Position numbers and translations under genes: made by a program
Origin: Candidatus Binatia bacterium
GTDB taxonomy: Bacteria; Desulfobacterota; Binatia; Bin18
Direction: 5' to 3'
NCBI GenBank assembly: GCA_022824615.1
Contig: JAJDZM010000220.1
Coordinates: 1-59,286 of the forward strand
Length of the DNA: 59,286 nt
Notes under the pieces: model-generated
What the model was told of the DNA's origin: nothing
Databases searched by the model: none
The model's input: only the letters and a program-made list of their open reading frames with translations
Part shown: one piece after another, positions 45,081 to 54,449 of the stretch
How the letters are laid out: the number at the start of each line of letters is the position of its first letter
How positions within the stretch are numbered: the stretch's first letter is position 1

Positions 45081-48000
45081 TCAAACCAGAAGTTCTTCGA
45101 TTAGCCCGGCGATGTGCTGTGAATCCAAGCCGCCGTCCGGGTTGTCGTACGTTTCAATCAAGGTACCTTCTGGGCCGCCTCCGTCTTCATAGGGAAGTAT
45201 ACCGGCAGTGATGTAGTCCTTCCGCTTATGCTCCCAGCGAGCTCGGTATCCTGGATTACCGAGCATTCCTAGGTGTTCCCAATAGAACGTCACCCCACTC
45301 GCAGGGTCTGCGATTGTGAAATCTGGATAGCGCGTTTTTCCATCAGGGAGGACAAGCCGATCTTCATATGAGTAGTCGATACCGCGGGCGTAGAGTTTGT
45401 CGGCGATGACTAGTTCAGATTTGGATCTAACGAGACCTCCGCGCTCGGTGCGGTGAATCAGGCTTTCTTCAAGAAACCGTGTTTCGTTTGTCTCCTGTGC
45501 GACGATGACCTCTCGTGGTCGAGGATTCACAAATAGATTCGTCATGCGCCGGACAATTTCGGAGTACTCCTCGCCGGCATATCGGCGGAAGTCCGCGAGC
45601 GGTCCTTGGTGAAGAATGACCAAACGATCACGATGCCTCGTTAGCGCCGTGTATAGCATCTCACGAGAAAGGAGCCAGCAGGGATTCGGCAGGACCACGA
45701 AGGTCATTCTGAACTCGCTCCCCTGAGTCTTGTGTACTGTCAATGCATAGGCCAGTTCGAGCGGGTTCATCGCTTCATCGCCAAACTCTCTCTTGCTAAA
45801 TCTGTACTTGGTACCAAGTTGTCCAGAAAATTCGACCTCCAACTTCCAGGGGAGCCCCTTGAATTTTTTGTGTTTGTATTGACCGACGACGATGCCGATG
45901 TCGCCGTTAGCAATGTACGCTTCACCTTCTTCAACTCTCGGGTATACGTCACGACGGCGCTGGTTGACAATGTTGATCACCTTATCGCCGTATAAGAGCC
46001 CTTGTCGGCCGAAAGGCTGGGGGACTTTTCTGCCCCATCCCTCCATCTCTGCGACTTCGCGCCATTGTACACGAAACTGCTCTTGGATAGCTCGGTTGAG
46101 GGCCTCTACACCCTCAAGGCCGGCTCTAATGGGTGACAGAATTTGCCAATTCTCAACCTTCCGTGCCGCTCCCGATCTGTCTTCGTATTCATTCGAGAAA
46201 AACGCTCGGTCAAGGTCTTTGAACCGAGAGCCGCCCAACGATATCTCGAAACCTCGCTCGTCATCAGGTCCTTCTAGACCTAGCCCGGCAACTAACTCTT
46301 CGCTCATCTTCCGCTGGAGGTCCTGCGTATCACCCCATTGGACTACTCGAAGACGATCATTGCCTCCGGCTGCAATGGTGTCCCATACTTGGTCGGCATC
46401 CGGGTCCAGCGGGCGGCCATTAAAATGAGAGGCGAGCCGTACGTCATCCACACGTTCCACCGCAGTCTGCCGGCGAGGCACTGTGAGTTCAGCGTAGCTT
46501 GGTGCACAGCGTGGAAAGGACGCTTCGATGTTTTCCGGCGACAACTTTTTAACGATGTCAACAAACGGCCGACCAGCGCCAATGGGGGGGAGCTGCCTGG
46601 GGTCACCTACCAATATATAGCGCTCAACATTCGTACAGGCGTCGAACAGCGCCGCGAGTTGGTCTTCTGTGAGCATAGAGCATTCATCAACGATCACAGT
46701 ACGAAAGTCATTGCAACGAGGCGCGGCCAGGTTCGGAGAGTAAGCTCCAGTCTCTCCGTTGTAGCGTCCATATCGACTCAGAAACTGCGCCAGCGTACGT
46801 CCCGCTCCGCGTTGTTCTGTTTGCTCTTCGAGACGAACGCGCGCCTTTCCGGTCGGTGCTAGTAAGAGAATCCCATTCCGTCGAACATCGGGGAGACCGC
46901 AAACCATCTTGAGAAGTGTAGTCTTGCCGGTCCCAGCAGGTCCGATGAGGACAGAAAGCCGGGACCGGCACAATTGTTCAATTGCAGCCGCTTTCTCCGA
47001 GCGCGCTTGATTTTCGAGCTCTTCATCGCCTTGCCCAGTCAACATCCCATGCAAGCCCTGGTCTACCAGGCCACGCCAGTCGCAGGATATCTCATGAGGT
47101 CTCCCCTTTTGCCTCCTACTGACTTCTCGACGAATGATCTTCCTACAGTTTACCAACCAATCAATCTGGTAAGCTGGATTACCCGTTCCCGTATCCACCC
47201 GCTGTACGACCTGATCGAAAGAGGGTTCAGTCGCATCGAGTACATTCTCGCCGAGCGGGCACGGGGGTTGTAGCGCCTGTGCCCGGGCGTTTTGGATAAG
47301 CAAGTTTTGAGGCAATACCGTATGTCCCCGCGTCGCAGCTTCTTCCAGTAGTTCCACTACGCGCGCCCGTACCCGGCGCGGGTCGGATGGATCATCGACG
47401 CAACTGAGTTCTGGAGCGGGAAATTTCTGACGAACTACCTCGTCAGGAAACAATCCACGGTCAACAGCACCGAATGTGATCGGGGGGGCGCTACGGCGGT
47501 CCCGCTCAAAGAAGAGATAGGGGTTAGCCAGAAAATCGTCGTCGCTCGCCTTGATACCCGCATTCTCTCGCTCCGTCTTGTCATATATTCGAAGCGCCTG
47601 AGCTTCGTTTATCGCACAGCGACTAAGCAATTCGAGTAAGGCTCGCCGCTTTGTGTCTAGGCGGTTCCACCCCTCACGAAGACGCGGTTTGACAAATTTT
47701 CGTATGGATTCCTTAAGACGTTTTGGATCCCGCATTATTTCATCAAGGATTTCCCAGGAGTTAGCATTACCAGATCGCTCTCGTTCCAGTTCAATCTCGT
47801 ATGCGAGTAAGTTCCCGTGCTGGAAGCCCCACTCGTACCCGAACGCTGAGAGTGCCGAGCCAAGCCCAGGGAAGGCGCCCCGAACCTTCCACAGCCTGTT
47901 AAGTTGCGTGTCAATCCAACTCAATACACTTTCCCATGGCCCCTCAATGAATCCCTGTATGCGGTCCAGGGTGGCGGAACAGGCAATGAGCGATGCAACG

Positions 48001-48881
48001 GCACCATCATGTGTCAGCAGTTCTGAGCCGTAGGAGTAGTGATCGAAGTACTCGTCTGGCGCAAAGGCGACGAATTCTTCGGGATTGGCAATCTCGCCAC
48101 GCGAGACGGATTCCATGATTTCCTGGTACGGAAAGAGAAACCCATCATTAAAGTCGGTGCGACGGATAGAGTGACCAACATTACGTTCCCATAGGACAGA
48201 TCGTAGCGGAGGGTTTTTCCTGCTATATTGGTACTCTACCGCCTGTCCGACAGAGAGCACGCGTCCGACGCCAACGATCACACGCCGGGATTGTTCCGAA
48301 AGTGGTGTCCGCTTGGCATAAAAAAAGCAAAGCGATTCTTTGGGACGTAACGCCCCGTAAAATGTGTCCAGGATAGCGATCTGGTTGTCGCGAGCCTGCG
48401 CCCATGCTGTCTCGAATTTAAGTGTGGGTTCGCGTTCAGGAACCCAGTCGATTTGTAGTTGTTCTGCGAATCCCTGTTCGCCCTCGATATTCTCGCGCAG
48501 CATCCAATTGTAAGGGGTACAGGCCGCTGAATAGGGCGGTTGGACATAGCGCGTTGGCACGAAATGGCTGTGGGTGTCTGGACTAGTCTCGGTATAAGGG
48601 TGCTGCTTATTGCTGACAAGTTCGAACGGAGCCATAAATGACGCTCGCTCGGCGACGCATGGAGGTAGGCTCTCCTTCGACAACTCGTCTAGCTGCTTTC
48701 CAGCATACCGGGCTTCGACATCGTCACGCTTGCCTTCGCCAATGCGTGGCAGGATCAAGCAACTCGTATTTTCCTGCGGGCGCGCACAAACCCTGCCCGC
48801 CCAGCCGCTGTCATGCCATGGTACTCGGATGGTGATGTGGTGAGCGGGTAGCAGACGTGCTCCTGAAGCGAGCTTTGGCAT
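45081..48881 (-). CDS. RecD/PIF1-like SF1 helicase fused to PD-(D/E)XK-like domain, defence-type candidate
   Basis: 1266 residues; ATG 48881 follows GAGAGG. The N-terminal ~600 residues are not recognised. The helicase core shows Walker A GPAGTGKTTLL (~646), Walker B DECSM (~730), GDPRQLPPIG, and the late motifs ALTVHKTQGSEF and ALTRHRDRLVI of SF1B (RecD-like) enzymes. The last ~120 residues have SKSELVIADKL, YPDFTIAD and FYWEHLGM, a nuclease-like E...D...E order seen fused to other helicases. Large lone helicase-nuclease proteins often act in phage defence (family-level knowledge); for this one it is inference. Two lower-GC regions and AT-rich upstream DNA suggest transfer. Confidence 0.75.
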   Translation of the reverse strand: MPKLASGARLLPAHHITIRVPWHDSGWAGRVCARPQENTSCLILPRIGEGKRDDVEARYAGKQLDELSKESLPPCVAERASFMAPFELVSNKQHPYTETSPDTHSHFVPTRYVQPPYSAACTPYNWMLRENIEGEQGFAEQLQIDWVPEREPTLKFETAWAQARDNQIAILDTFYGALRPKESLCFFYAKRTPLSEQSRRVIVGVGRVLSVGQAVEYQYSRKNPPLRSVLWERNVGHSIRRTDFNDGFLFPYQEIMESVSRGEIANPEEFVAFAPDEYFDHYSYGSELLTHDGAVASLIACSATLDRIQGFIEGPWESVLSWIDTQLNRLWKVRGAFPGLGSALSAFGYEWGFQHGNLLAYEIELERERSGNANSWEILDEIMRDPKRLKESIRKFVKPRLREGWNRLDTKRRALLELLSRCAINEAQALRIYDKTERENAGIKASDDDFLANPYLFFERDRRSAPPITFGAVDRGLFPDEVVRQKFPAPELSCVDDPSDPRRVRARVVELLEEAATRGHTVLPQNLLIQNARAQALQPPCPLGENVLDATEPSFDQVVQRVDTGTGNPAYQIDWLVNCRKIIRREVSRRQKGRPHEISCDWRGLVDQGLHGMLTGQGDEELENQARSEKAAAIEQLCRSRLSVLIGPAGTGKTTLLKMVCGLPDVRRNGILLLAPTGKARVRLEEQTEQRGAGRTLAQFLSRYGRYNGETGAYSPNLAAPRCNDFRTVIVDECSMLTEDQLAALFDACTNVERYILVGDPRQLPPIGAGRPFVDIVKKLSPENIEASFPRCAPSYAELTVPRRQTAVERVDDVRLASHFNGRPLDPDADQVWDTIAAGGNDRLRVVQWGDTQDLQRKMSEELVAGLGLEGPDDERGFEISLGGSRFKDLDRAFFSNEYEDRSGAARKVENWQILSPIRAGLEGVEALNRAIQEQFRVQWREVAEMEGWGRKVPQPFGRQGLLYGDKVINIVNQRRRDVYPRVEEGEAYIANGDIGIVVGQYKHKKFKGLPWKLEVEFSGQLGTKYRFSKREFGDEAMNPLELAYALTVHKTQGSEFRMTFVVLPNPCWLLSREMLYTALTRHRDRLVILHQGPLADFRRYAGEEYSEIVRRMTNLFVNPRPREVIVAQETNETRFLEESLIHRTERGGLVRSKSELVIADKLYARGIDYSYEDRLVLPDGKTRYPDFTIADPASGVTFYWEHLGMLGNPGYRARWEHKRKDYITAGILPYEDGGGPEGTLIETYDNPDGGLDSQHIAGLIEELLV

Positions 48882-48924
48882 CTTTCATCCTCTCTATAAC
48901 CAGAATGTTGTGGAGTTTTCCAGG

Positions 48925-48957
48925 GACCAAAGATAAACTTCTTTGGTCTATCTTTGG
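48925..48957 (-). promoter_or_regulatory. two mutually exclusive hairpins upstream of the helicase gene
   Basis: GACCAAAG (48925-48932) can pair with CTTTGGTC (48941-48948), and CCAAAGATA (48927-48935) can instead pair with TATCTTTGG (48949-48957). Both share the first arm, as in attenuators or antiterminators. The site is 44 bp upstream of the helicase ATG, thus in its 5' leader. It could equally be an operator. Confidence 0.5.
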
Positions 48958-48963
48958 CTCCTT

Positions 48964-49094
48964 ATTTGACAGTGAATTTGACAGATCAGGAAAACTGTAA
49001 ACCCAACAAAAATAATGTTTTTTTATCCTTAGGACAAGAAAATCGGATCAATTCTGTCCTTACTTAACACGTTATATGTCAGTCAATTTGACAC
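48964..49094. promoter_or_regulatory. iterated ATTTGACA motif in AT-rich divergent promoter region
   Basis: ATTTGACA occurs at 48964, 48976 and 49086 in the same orientation; the third lies in a GTCAA-T-TTGAC palindrome. The 345-bp gap (48882-49226) between the helicase and amidase genes is much richer in A+T than its surroundings, contains a T7 run, and has no gene. The repeats could be -35 boxes or a regulator's binding sites. Confidence 0.45.
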
Positions 49095-49226
49095 GAATTT
49101 TGCGGGCAGTTTGGTTCTTGCAACGGTGCTTGTCAAGTATCCGCCCAGTGAGAGGAGCCCAGCCTATCCTTTTCGACTGGACAACAATAACTCATGTATG
49201 CCATGTAGAGCGACAAGGAGGACAGT

Positions 49227-50741
49227 ATGCCATTACGCAAACCGACCAAAGACGATTTCCACCGTTTGGCTCAGGCCAACCACTTCGAGTTGAGTGCGGA
49301 AGAGGCCGAGGCGTATGAGGCCATGCTGCCGGATATGTTTGCCGCGCTGGACGCGCTCGACCAGGCACCCGCAAACCTGCCGGATATTCGCTATCGTGAG
49401 CGTGAGCCCGGCAACCGTCCGAGCCGGGAAGACGACCCGCTCAACGCCATAGTCCGGCGCTGTTCAATCAAGGGCGCCTCTTCGGGCAAACTGGCCGGGA
49501 AGCGCCTGGGCATTAAGGACAATGTGAGTATTGCCGGTATTCCTATGACGTGTGCCTCTCTGGTGCTGAGCGATTATGTGCCGGATATTGATGCCACTAT
49601 TATCACCCGCATCCTCAATGCCGGCGGCGAGATTACCGCCATCCTGAATATGGACAATTTTGCCTTCTCGGGTGGCGGTCATACCAGCGCCTATGGCCCG
49701 ACCCGCAACCAGCATAATCCCGACCATATGGCTGGCGGTTCGTCGGGCGGTTCGGGGGCCGCCCTGTCGTATGATGACATTGACCTGACGATCGGCGGGG
49801 ACCAGGGGGGCTCCATTCGCATTCCCGCATCCTGGTGTGGCGTCGTGGGGCTCAAGCCGACCCATAGCCTCGTTCCGTACACGGGTATCGTCGGCATCGA
49901 TAACACCTTCGACCACACCGGTCCGATGGCGGAGACCGTGGCAGACACCGCCCTGCTGCTTGAGGTCATTGCCGGCAAGGACCCACTTGACCCGCGCCAA
50001 TACGAGGTTCCGGTGCAGCCCTACACGCAAGTCCTGGGTCAGAGCATCCAGGGTCTTCGCTTGGGGGTCGTCAAAGAAGGGTTTGGGACATCCGTGTCAC
50101 AGCCGGGTGTTGATGCCAAGGTCCACGCCGCCGTCAACGCCTTGCAGGACCTTGGAGCCCAAGCCGAAGAAGTCTCTATTCCGGCCCATCTTGAAGCCGG
50201 TGGGATTACCTGGGCCTTAATTGCCGAAGGGATGACGGCTTTGGTGTATGGCAACGGTGTCGGCTACCATTGGAAGGGGTTATACAACGAAAGCCTGATG
50301 AACACCTTGGGCAAATCGCTCAAAGCCCAGGCTCAGGACCTGCCCCACCAGGCCAAATTCGTGACCCTGGTCGGGAGCTATCTGAACCAGGCCTATTATG
50401 GCCGCTTGTATGCCAAGGCCCAAAATCAACGCCGCGCCCTCCAGGCTGCCTACGATCAGGTTCTCGAACGCTTCGACATCCTTGTGATGCCAACAACGCC
50501 AATGACGGCCCACCGCTATATTCCCGATATGGGGCCGCTCGACTCGCTTCAATTCGGCTGGAATATGCTCGGCAACACGGCGCCGTTTGATATGACCGGT
50601 CATCCCTCACTCACCGTTCCCTGCGGGAAGATCGATGGTCTGCCGGTTGGCCTTATGCTGACCGGACGGCATTTTGATGACGTCACCCTCTTGCGCGTCG
50701 GTCATACCTTTGAGCAGCAGATGCCCTGGCAAGAACGGTAA
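49227..50741 (+). CDS. amidase, amidase-signature family
   Basis: 504 residues; AAGGAGGACAGT precedes the ATG. The Ser-cisSer-Lys triad is visible: Lys97 in GIKDNV, Ser172/173 in GGSSGGSGAAL, and nucleophile Ser196 in GGDQGGSIRIPAS. The DQGGS form and the N-terminal ~85-residue helical extension match aliphatic/enantioselective amidases of the Rhodococcus type, which hydrolyse nitrile-derived amides. No nitrile hydratase genes are adjacent. A bidirectional hairpin follows the stop. Confidence 0.92.
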   Translation: MPLRKPTKDDFHRLAQANHFELSAEEAEAYEAMLPDMFAALDALDQAPANLPDIRYREREPGNRPSREDDPLNAIVRRCSIKGASSGKLAGKRLGIKDNVSIAGIPMTCASLVLSDYVPDIDATIITRILNAGGEITAILNMDNFAFSGGGHTSAYGPTRNQHNPDHMAGGSSGGSGAALSYDDIDLTIGGDQGGSIRIPASWCGVVGLKPTHSLVPYTGIVGIDNTFDHTGPMAETVADTALLLEVIAGKDPLDPRQYEVPVQPYTQVLGQSIQGLRLGVVKEGFGTSVSQPGVDAKVHAAVNALQDLGAQAEEVSIPAHLEAGGITWALIAEGMTALVYGNGVGYHWKGLYNESLMNTLGKSLKAQAQDLPHQAKFVTLVGSYLNQAYYGRLYAKAQNQRRALQAAYDQVLERFDILVMPTTPMTAHRYIPDMGPLDSLQFGWNMLGNTAPFDMTGHPSLTVPCGKIDGLPVGLMLTGRHFDDVTLLRVGHTFEQQMPWQER

Positions 50742-50760
50742 ATTGCTACGATGGGTCAGA

Positions 50761-50790
50761 GAGCGAGGTAGTCTCCCGGCTACCTCGCTC
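50761..50790. terminator. bidirectional terminator hairpin
   Basis: GAGCGAGGTAG / CTACCTCGCTC, 11 perfect pairs with an 8-base loop, between the convergent amidase and methyltransferase genes. The U-tracts are weak. Confidence 0.75.
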
Positions 50791-50806
50791 TTCCCTCGCT
50801 TGGTCT

Positions 50807-51604
50807 TCACTCTGCTTTCCGCGCAGACACCACAAACTGCGGCAAACAAAAACAGTATTCTTCGTTCTTCAGCCGGAAACGAACGTCTTCCCGCCAGGCG
50901 TCGGCCTCGGCCTGGGTCACTTTGCCCGAGTCGCAGGCGTACTGGTGCCAGTTATTCTCCAGCATGCGCATGGCGTGCCCTTTGACATCTGGACTGGCGA
51001 ATATCTTTACCCTGATGTCTTGGAGCTTGGCGAGGGTACACAACCGGCGCAGCTTGCGGCCGATGCGCGGCTCGCGCATGGCTGTCGTTGTGATCGCCGT
51101 AAGTACACGATCATGTAAGGCTTCATCACTGACGTCCAGGGCGAGCATTCCCCAGTCACTATCGATGAGCACAATGATTCCACCCGGCTGAGTGACACGC
51201 GCAATCTCTTGGACGGTCTGCTGGGCAGAGTCCACGTATTCGAGGACATTTTTACACAAGACCCGGTCAAACGTTCCAGAATCAAAGGGCAGGGGAGGAA
51301 AGTCGGCTTGCTGAAAACTCACCTGCGATAGGCCGCTCTCCAGGGCTTTCGCGCCGGCTCGGGCGACAAACTCAGCGTTAATATCAATGCCAACGACCGT
51401 CCCTGTAGGACCGGCCCGTCGGCCCAGTTCCAGTGTGGTCGAGCCGGGACCGGAGCCGACATCCAGCACAGACAGACCGGGCTGAAGATCAAGCGGAACA
51501 AGCAGCGGCTCCATGCGCGGCTCGTAGCGCAATAAAGACTCATACACCGACAGGCGCGCCGCATCGATCTCGATCCAGTGCTGTTTATAATACGGAGTCG
51601 TCAT
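50807..51604 (-). CDS. class I SAM-dependent methyltransferase
   Basis: 265 residues from ATG 51604 with AGAAGG upstream. SAM motif I is VLDVGSGPGSTTLELG (~45-60), then GIDINAEF, and motif III-like FDRVLCKNVLEYVDS and GGIIVLIDSDWG. UbiE/arsenite-methyltransferase-like small-molecule methylases have this order; the substrate is unknown. The gene starts 16 bp after the BKACE gene and is likely translated from the same transcript. Confidence 0.88.
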   Translation of the reverse strand: MTTPYYKQHWIEIDAARLSVYESLLRYEPRMEPLLVPLDLQPGLSVLDVGSGPGSTTLELGRRAGPTGTVVGIDINAEFVARAGAKALESGLSQVSFQQADFPPLPFDSGTFDRVLCKNVLEYVDSAQQTVQEIARVTQPGGIIVLIDSDWGMLALDVSDEALHDRVLTAITTTAMREPRIGRKLRRLCTLAKLQDIRVKIFASPDVKGHAMRMLENNWHQYACDSGKVTQAEADAWREDVRFRLKNEEYCFCLPQFVVSARKAE

Positions 51605-51620
51605 ATGCTTTACCTTCTGG

Positions 51621-52517
51621 CTACCTTCCGGGCGATTTCTTATGGATGGTGGGTACGCCAAGGATCTGCCGCGCTTCCTGCGGCGTGGCTGGTTCGCGTC
51701 CATGTGCCCGGGCGACTTCGGTCACCCACGAAACGTAATCAGCGTTGCTGCTCGCCACGGAGCCATCGATACGAGTTGCCCGATCCTCGAAACCCACCCG
51801 GACGTGGGCGCCGGTGGTAATCGCCAGGCTGGCAATGGTGAAGACGCTGTCCTCTATACCGTGGGCAATCCAGGTGGCCTGCGGAAAGACCTCTTTGACG
51901 CAGTCCGTCATATAGGCATAGCTGCGCGGCGTGCCCGGCATGATCTGAAAGCCAGCACCAAATCGTCCTGAGAACTCAACCAGGAGATAGCGCGGAGCGG
52001 GCAGCAGGCCGTCTTCGACAAGCATGGCGACATTGGACAAAAAACCCGTGTCGAGGACGGTCGGCTCAGGTACGATGCCGCGTTCGCGACACACAAGAAT
52101 GGTCTGGCGAATATCCTCATAGGAGTTCGGCAGCGCCATCGTTTGTCGGGTGCCATGCACCAGCGGCGTATTGATCGCGATACTCCCGGTGTTGAGAGAG
52201 ATCATATCAACCGGGTCAGGCGTTTCACGCAGATAGCGTAACACCTGATCAATCGACGCGTCCGGCAGGCGCGCGGTGGTGTGATTGATAATAAGACTGG
52301 TCTGTTCCCGAATCAGGCGGTCGGCTTCCGCATACCACTCAGGCTCATAGCTGATACCACCATCATTTGTGCGGGCATGGATGTGAACGATAGACGCGCC
52401 CGCCTCCGCACAGCGCTGGGCCTCGGCCGCAACTTCTTGGGGTGTCCACGGGACGTTCCGGTTTTGCTCGCGGCCACGCATGCCATTCAGACAGGCTTTG
52501 ATAACGATCTTGTCCAT
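51621..52517 (-). CDS. beta-keto acid cleavage enzyme (BKACE, DUF849)
   Basis: 298 residues. The zinc ligands His45/His47 in IVHIHAR and the later Glu in VGFEDRATR match the Kce/BKACE family, which splits a beta-keto acid with acetyl-CoA into an acetoacetate-like product and a CoA thioester. Further motifs: SLIINHTTAR and SLNTGSIAIN. GGAGAGGGTTTACAG precedes the ATG. Pairing with a methyltransferase 16 bp downstream is not the usual lysine-fermentation context, so a different keto acid is expected. Confidence 0.92.
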   Translation of the reverse strand: MDKIVIKACLNGMRGREQNRNVPWTPQEVAAEAQRCAEAGASIVHIHARTNDGGISYEPEWYAEADRLIREQTSLIINHTTARLPDASIDQVLRYLRETPDPVDMISLNTGSIAINTPLVHGTRQTMALPNSYEDIRQTILVCRERGIVPEPTVLDTGFLSNVAMLVEDGLLPAPRYLLVEFSGRFGAGFQIMPGTPRSYAYMTDCVKEVFPQATWIAHGIEDSVFTIASLAITTGAHVRVGFEDRATRIDGSVASSNADYVSWVTEVARAHGREPATPQEARQILGVPTIHKKSPGR

Positions 52518-52582
52518 CTGTAAACCCTCTCCTGTTTTTCGCTGCCCAAGTCTGGCGCGCGCTGTGTTCGTGTCAATCTGGA

Positions 52583-53287
52583 TTACAGTTCAACCGCCGT
52601 CGCTCCCTCCGGGCCTCCCCCCTCTTTCTGAGCGAAGGGCTGGCCAACAATGCCCGAGGAGACGATGAATGTGAACGCCTCTTCAACGGTATAATCGACT
52701 TCAACAACCTCCTCCGGCGGAACCATAACCAGAAACCCTGAGGTTGGGTTTGGTGTCGTGGGAATAAAGACGGAGAGGAGCTGCGCGGCAGAGGAGAGGC
52801 CCAGCGTGTCATCCCGTTCCGTAGCAACCAGCCCCATCACCCACATCCCCTTGCGCGGATATTGGAGGAGGACGACGCGCTGAAAGCTGCCGGATGGCCC
52901 CTGAAAAGTCTCCACCATTTGTTTGACTGCACTATAAACACTGCTCACAAGGGGCAGACGCAGGATCAAAGTATTCACGGCGTCCAAGATCTGTCTCCCG
53001 ATAAAGTTGGTTCCCACCAGACCCAAGAGAAAGATAATCGCCAGGGCTAAGGCAATGTTGGCCACAGGTGTAATCGGCTCCAACCACCGAAAGCCCTCAA
53101 GCTGCTGGAGCGGACCAAACAGGGTCCGCATGATCGGCGCACCCGCGCCGCTGAGGAGATCAAACAAAAAGGCGACCAATAAATACGTCGCCACCAGAGG
53201 AATAAGAATCAGCAGTCCGGTCAGGAAGGTGTTGCGGACAAAACGCGATGTGGCTCGTTTCCGCTTGACAGCGGTTCCTCCATCCAT
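52583..53287 (-). CDS. DUF502 family membrane protein
   Basis: 234 residues from ATG 53287 (AGAGGG upstream). Two transmembrane segments (TGLLILIPLVATYLLVAFLF and IALALAIIFLLGLVGTNFIG) are followed by the DUF502 soluble domain (LPLVSSVYSAVKQMVETFQ; VFIPTTPNPTSGFLVMVP). The family is widespread but of unknown function. It is followed on the other side (upstream in transcription) by a small membrane protein gene ending at 53353. Confidence 0.88.
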   Translation of the reverse strand: MDGGTAVKRKRATSRFVRNTFLTGLLILIPLVATYLLVAFLFDLLSGAGAPIMRTLFGPLQQLEGFRWLEPITPVANIALALAIIFLLGLVGTNFIGRQILDAVNTLILRLPLVSSVYSAVKQMVETFQGPSGSFQRVVLLQYPRKGMWVMGLVATERDDTLGLSSAAQLLSVFIPTTPNPTSGFLVMVPPEEVVEVDYTVEEAFTFIVSSGIVGQPFAQKEGGGPEGATAVEL

Positions 53288-53352
53288 AGGCAACCCTCTT
53301 TCGTCTAAATGGTAGAGTAAGAGTCCGGGGCTTCGCAAGAAAGGGGGAGTGT

Positions 53353-53610
53353 TCACGACTTTCGTTTGCGGAGAAACGCACTGACGGCGATAATGCTCCA
53401 GGTTCCTTCCAGCACCACAAAAGGAAGAAAGTCAATCAGATATGAGGCGTAGCAGGCGGTCCCGGCTCCAATGGCGTTGAGCGCTTGATAGGCTCTGGAA
53501 TCGGTCTTCATCCAGCCGAAGAGATTCAGGAAAAACGCTCCCAGCAAGAGGCCAACCCCAACGGCGCCGATCCATTCTGCGTTATCAGCAAAAGAGATGT
53601 ATGTGGGCAT
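53353..53610 (-). CDS. CBU_0592-like small membrane protein
   Basis: 85 residues from ATG 53610 (AAGGAG 12 bp upstream). Three hydrophobic segments: AVGVGLLLGAFFLNLFGWM, ALNAIGAGTACYASYLIDFLPFVVLEG and WSIIAVSAFL, in the order of the CBU_0592 family (GWxGxxLLLxAFFLN...). It has no known role. It is transcribed ahead of the DUF502 gene, with about 65 bp between them. Confidence 0.75.
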   Translation of the reverse strand: MPTYISFADNAEWIGAVGVGLLLGAFFLNLFGWMKTDSRAYQALNAIGAGTACYASYLIDFLPFVVLEGTWSIIAVSAFLRKRKS

Positions 53611-53856
53611 AGGTGCCAAGCTCCTTACCACGTGAATCAAGACGTGCCGATGTACGCACAAGCACCGCTCAATATCAAGGGCTAACACGCCTGATGATTA
53701 TTCATGCAGCGTGAATTTTTCACAGATATGAAACGTCTACTGAAACCAAGAAGAGGAAAGAAGATGAGAGGCCAACGGGTACACAGGATAGGAAAGCAAT
53801 CAGGGGGGATCAATATTCATACAAGGGATAGAGGGGCAATCAGGGAGGAGCCATAC

Positions 53857-54348
53857 ATGAAAACAGCATCTACCGGTACTGACTCACGCGGAATCGATTC
53901 CGCTTCTTCTCACGGAACATCGGACCTCGACACGAAGGCGGGGCGTTTTCTCTTTGAGCGAGGGAGGCTGGCGGAGCGGGCAGCTATTGCCCCGGCAGCC
54001 GTTTTACCCGAACAGTTTCACAGCTCTCCACATCCGTACTATCATGGTCGCGGAGAAGTTGCGCTCATGCAGTCCGTTCTGGAAGACGCGGTTGAGTGCT
54101 TTCAGAAACAGTTCGGGACACCCCGTTTTCGCGAGTATCGTATCGCACGGGAAGCGGAGCAATGGTTTTTTACGGACGACTATCAATGGCCGTTCTCATT
54201 TGTGAACATCTGCTCTGTCCTCGGGATTGATCCCGAGTATATTCGGCGTGGCCTCAACAAACAGAAAGCCGAGCGACCGGTCGCAATTCCACGCCGTGCG
54301 TTACACCATCCTATTGTCGTCCGGCCACAACTCAGAGAAGCAGCGTAA
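53857..54348 (+). CDS. conserved hypothetical protein
   Basis: 163 residues from ATG 53857, with CAGGGAGGAG upstream; the open frame extends to 53704 through repetitive G-rich DNA that seems non-coding. The N-terminus is low-complexity Ser/Thr/Asp. The conserved part is GEVALMQSVLEDAVECFQKQ followed by EAEQWFFTDDYQWPFSFVNIC and LGIDPEYIRRGL, a pattern I have seen in small proteins of deltaproteobacteria-like genomes without function. A strong terminator follows. Confidence 0.7.
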   Translation: MKTASTGTDSRGIDSASSHGTSDLDTKAGRFLFERGRLAERAAIAPAAVLPEQFHSSPHPYYHGRGEVALMQSVLEDAVECFQKQFGTPRFREYRIAREAEQWFFTDDYQWPFSFVNICSVLGIDPEYIRRGLNKQKAERPVAIPRRALHHPIVVRPQLREAA

Positions 54349-54370
54349 CAAGACCCTTCTTTTCAAACAC

Positions 54371-54406
54371 AAAGAGGCAGTCCCATGTGGACTGCCTCTT
54401 TTTTTT
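54371..54406 (+). terminator. rho-independent terminator
   Basis: AGAGGCAGTCC / GGACTGCCTCT with a CATGT loop and eight T on the plus strand. It ends transcription of the 53857 gene and, by its A-run side, probably also that of the UGSC operon arriving from the right. Confidence 0.92.
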
Positions 54407-54449
54407 ATCGACTACGCCTCACCTGGCGCGGTTGCCCGGCGAGCGCAGG

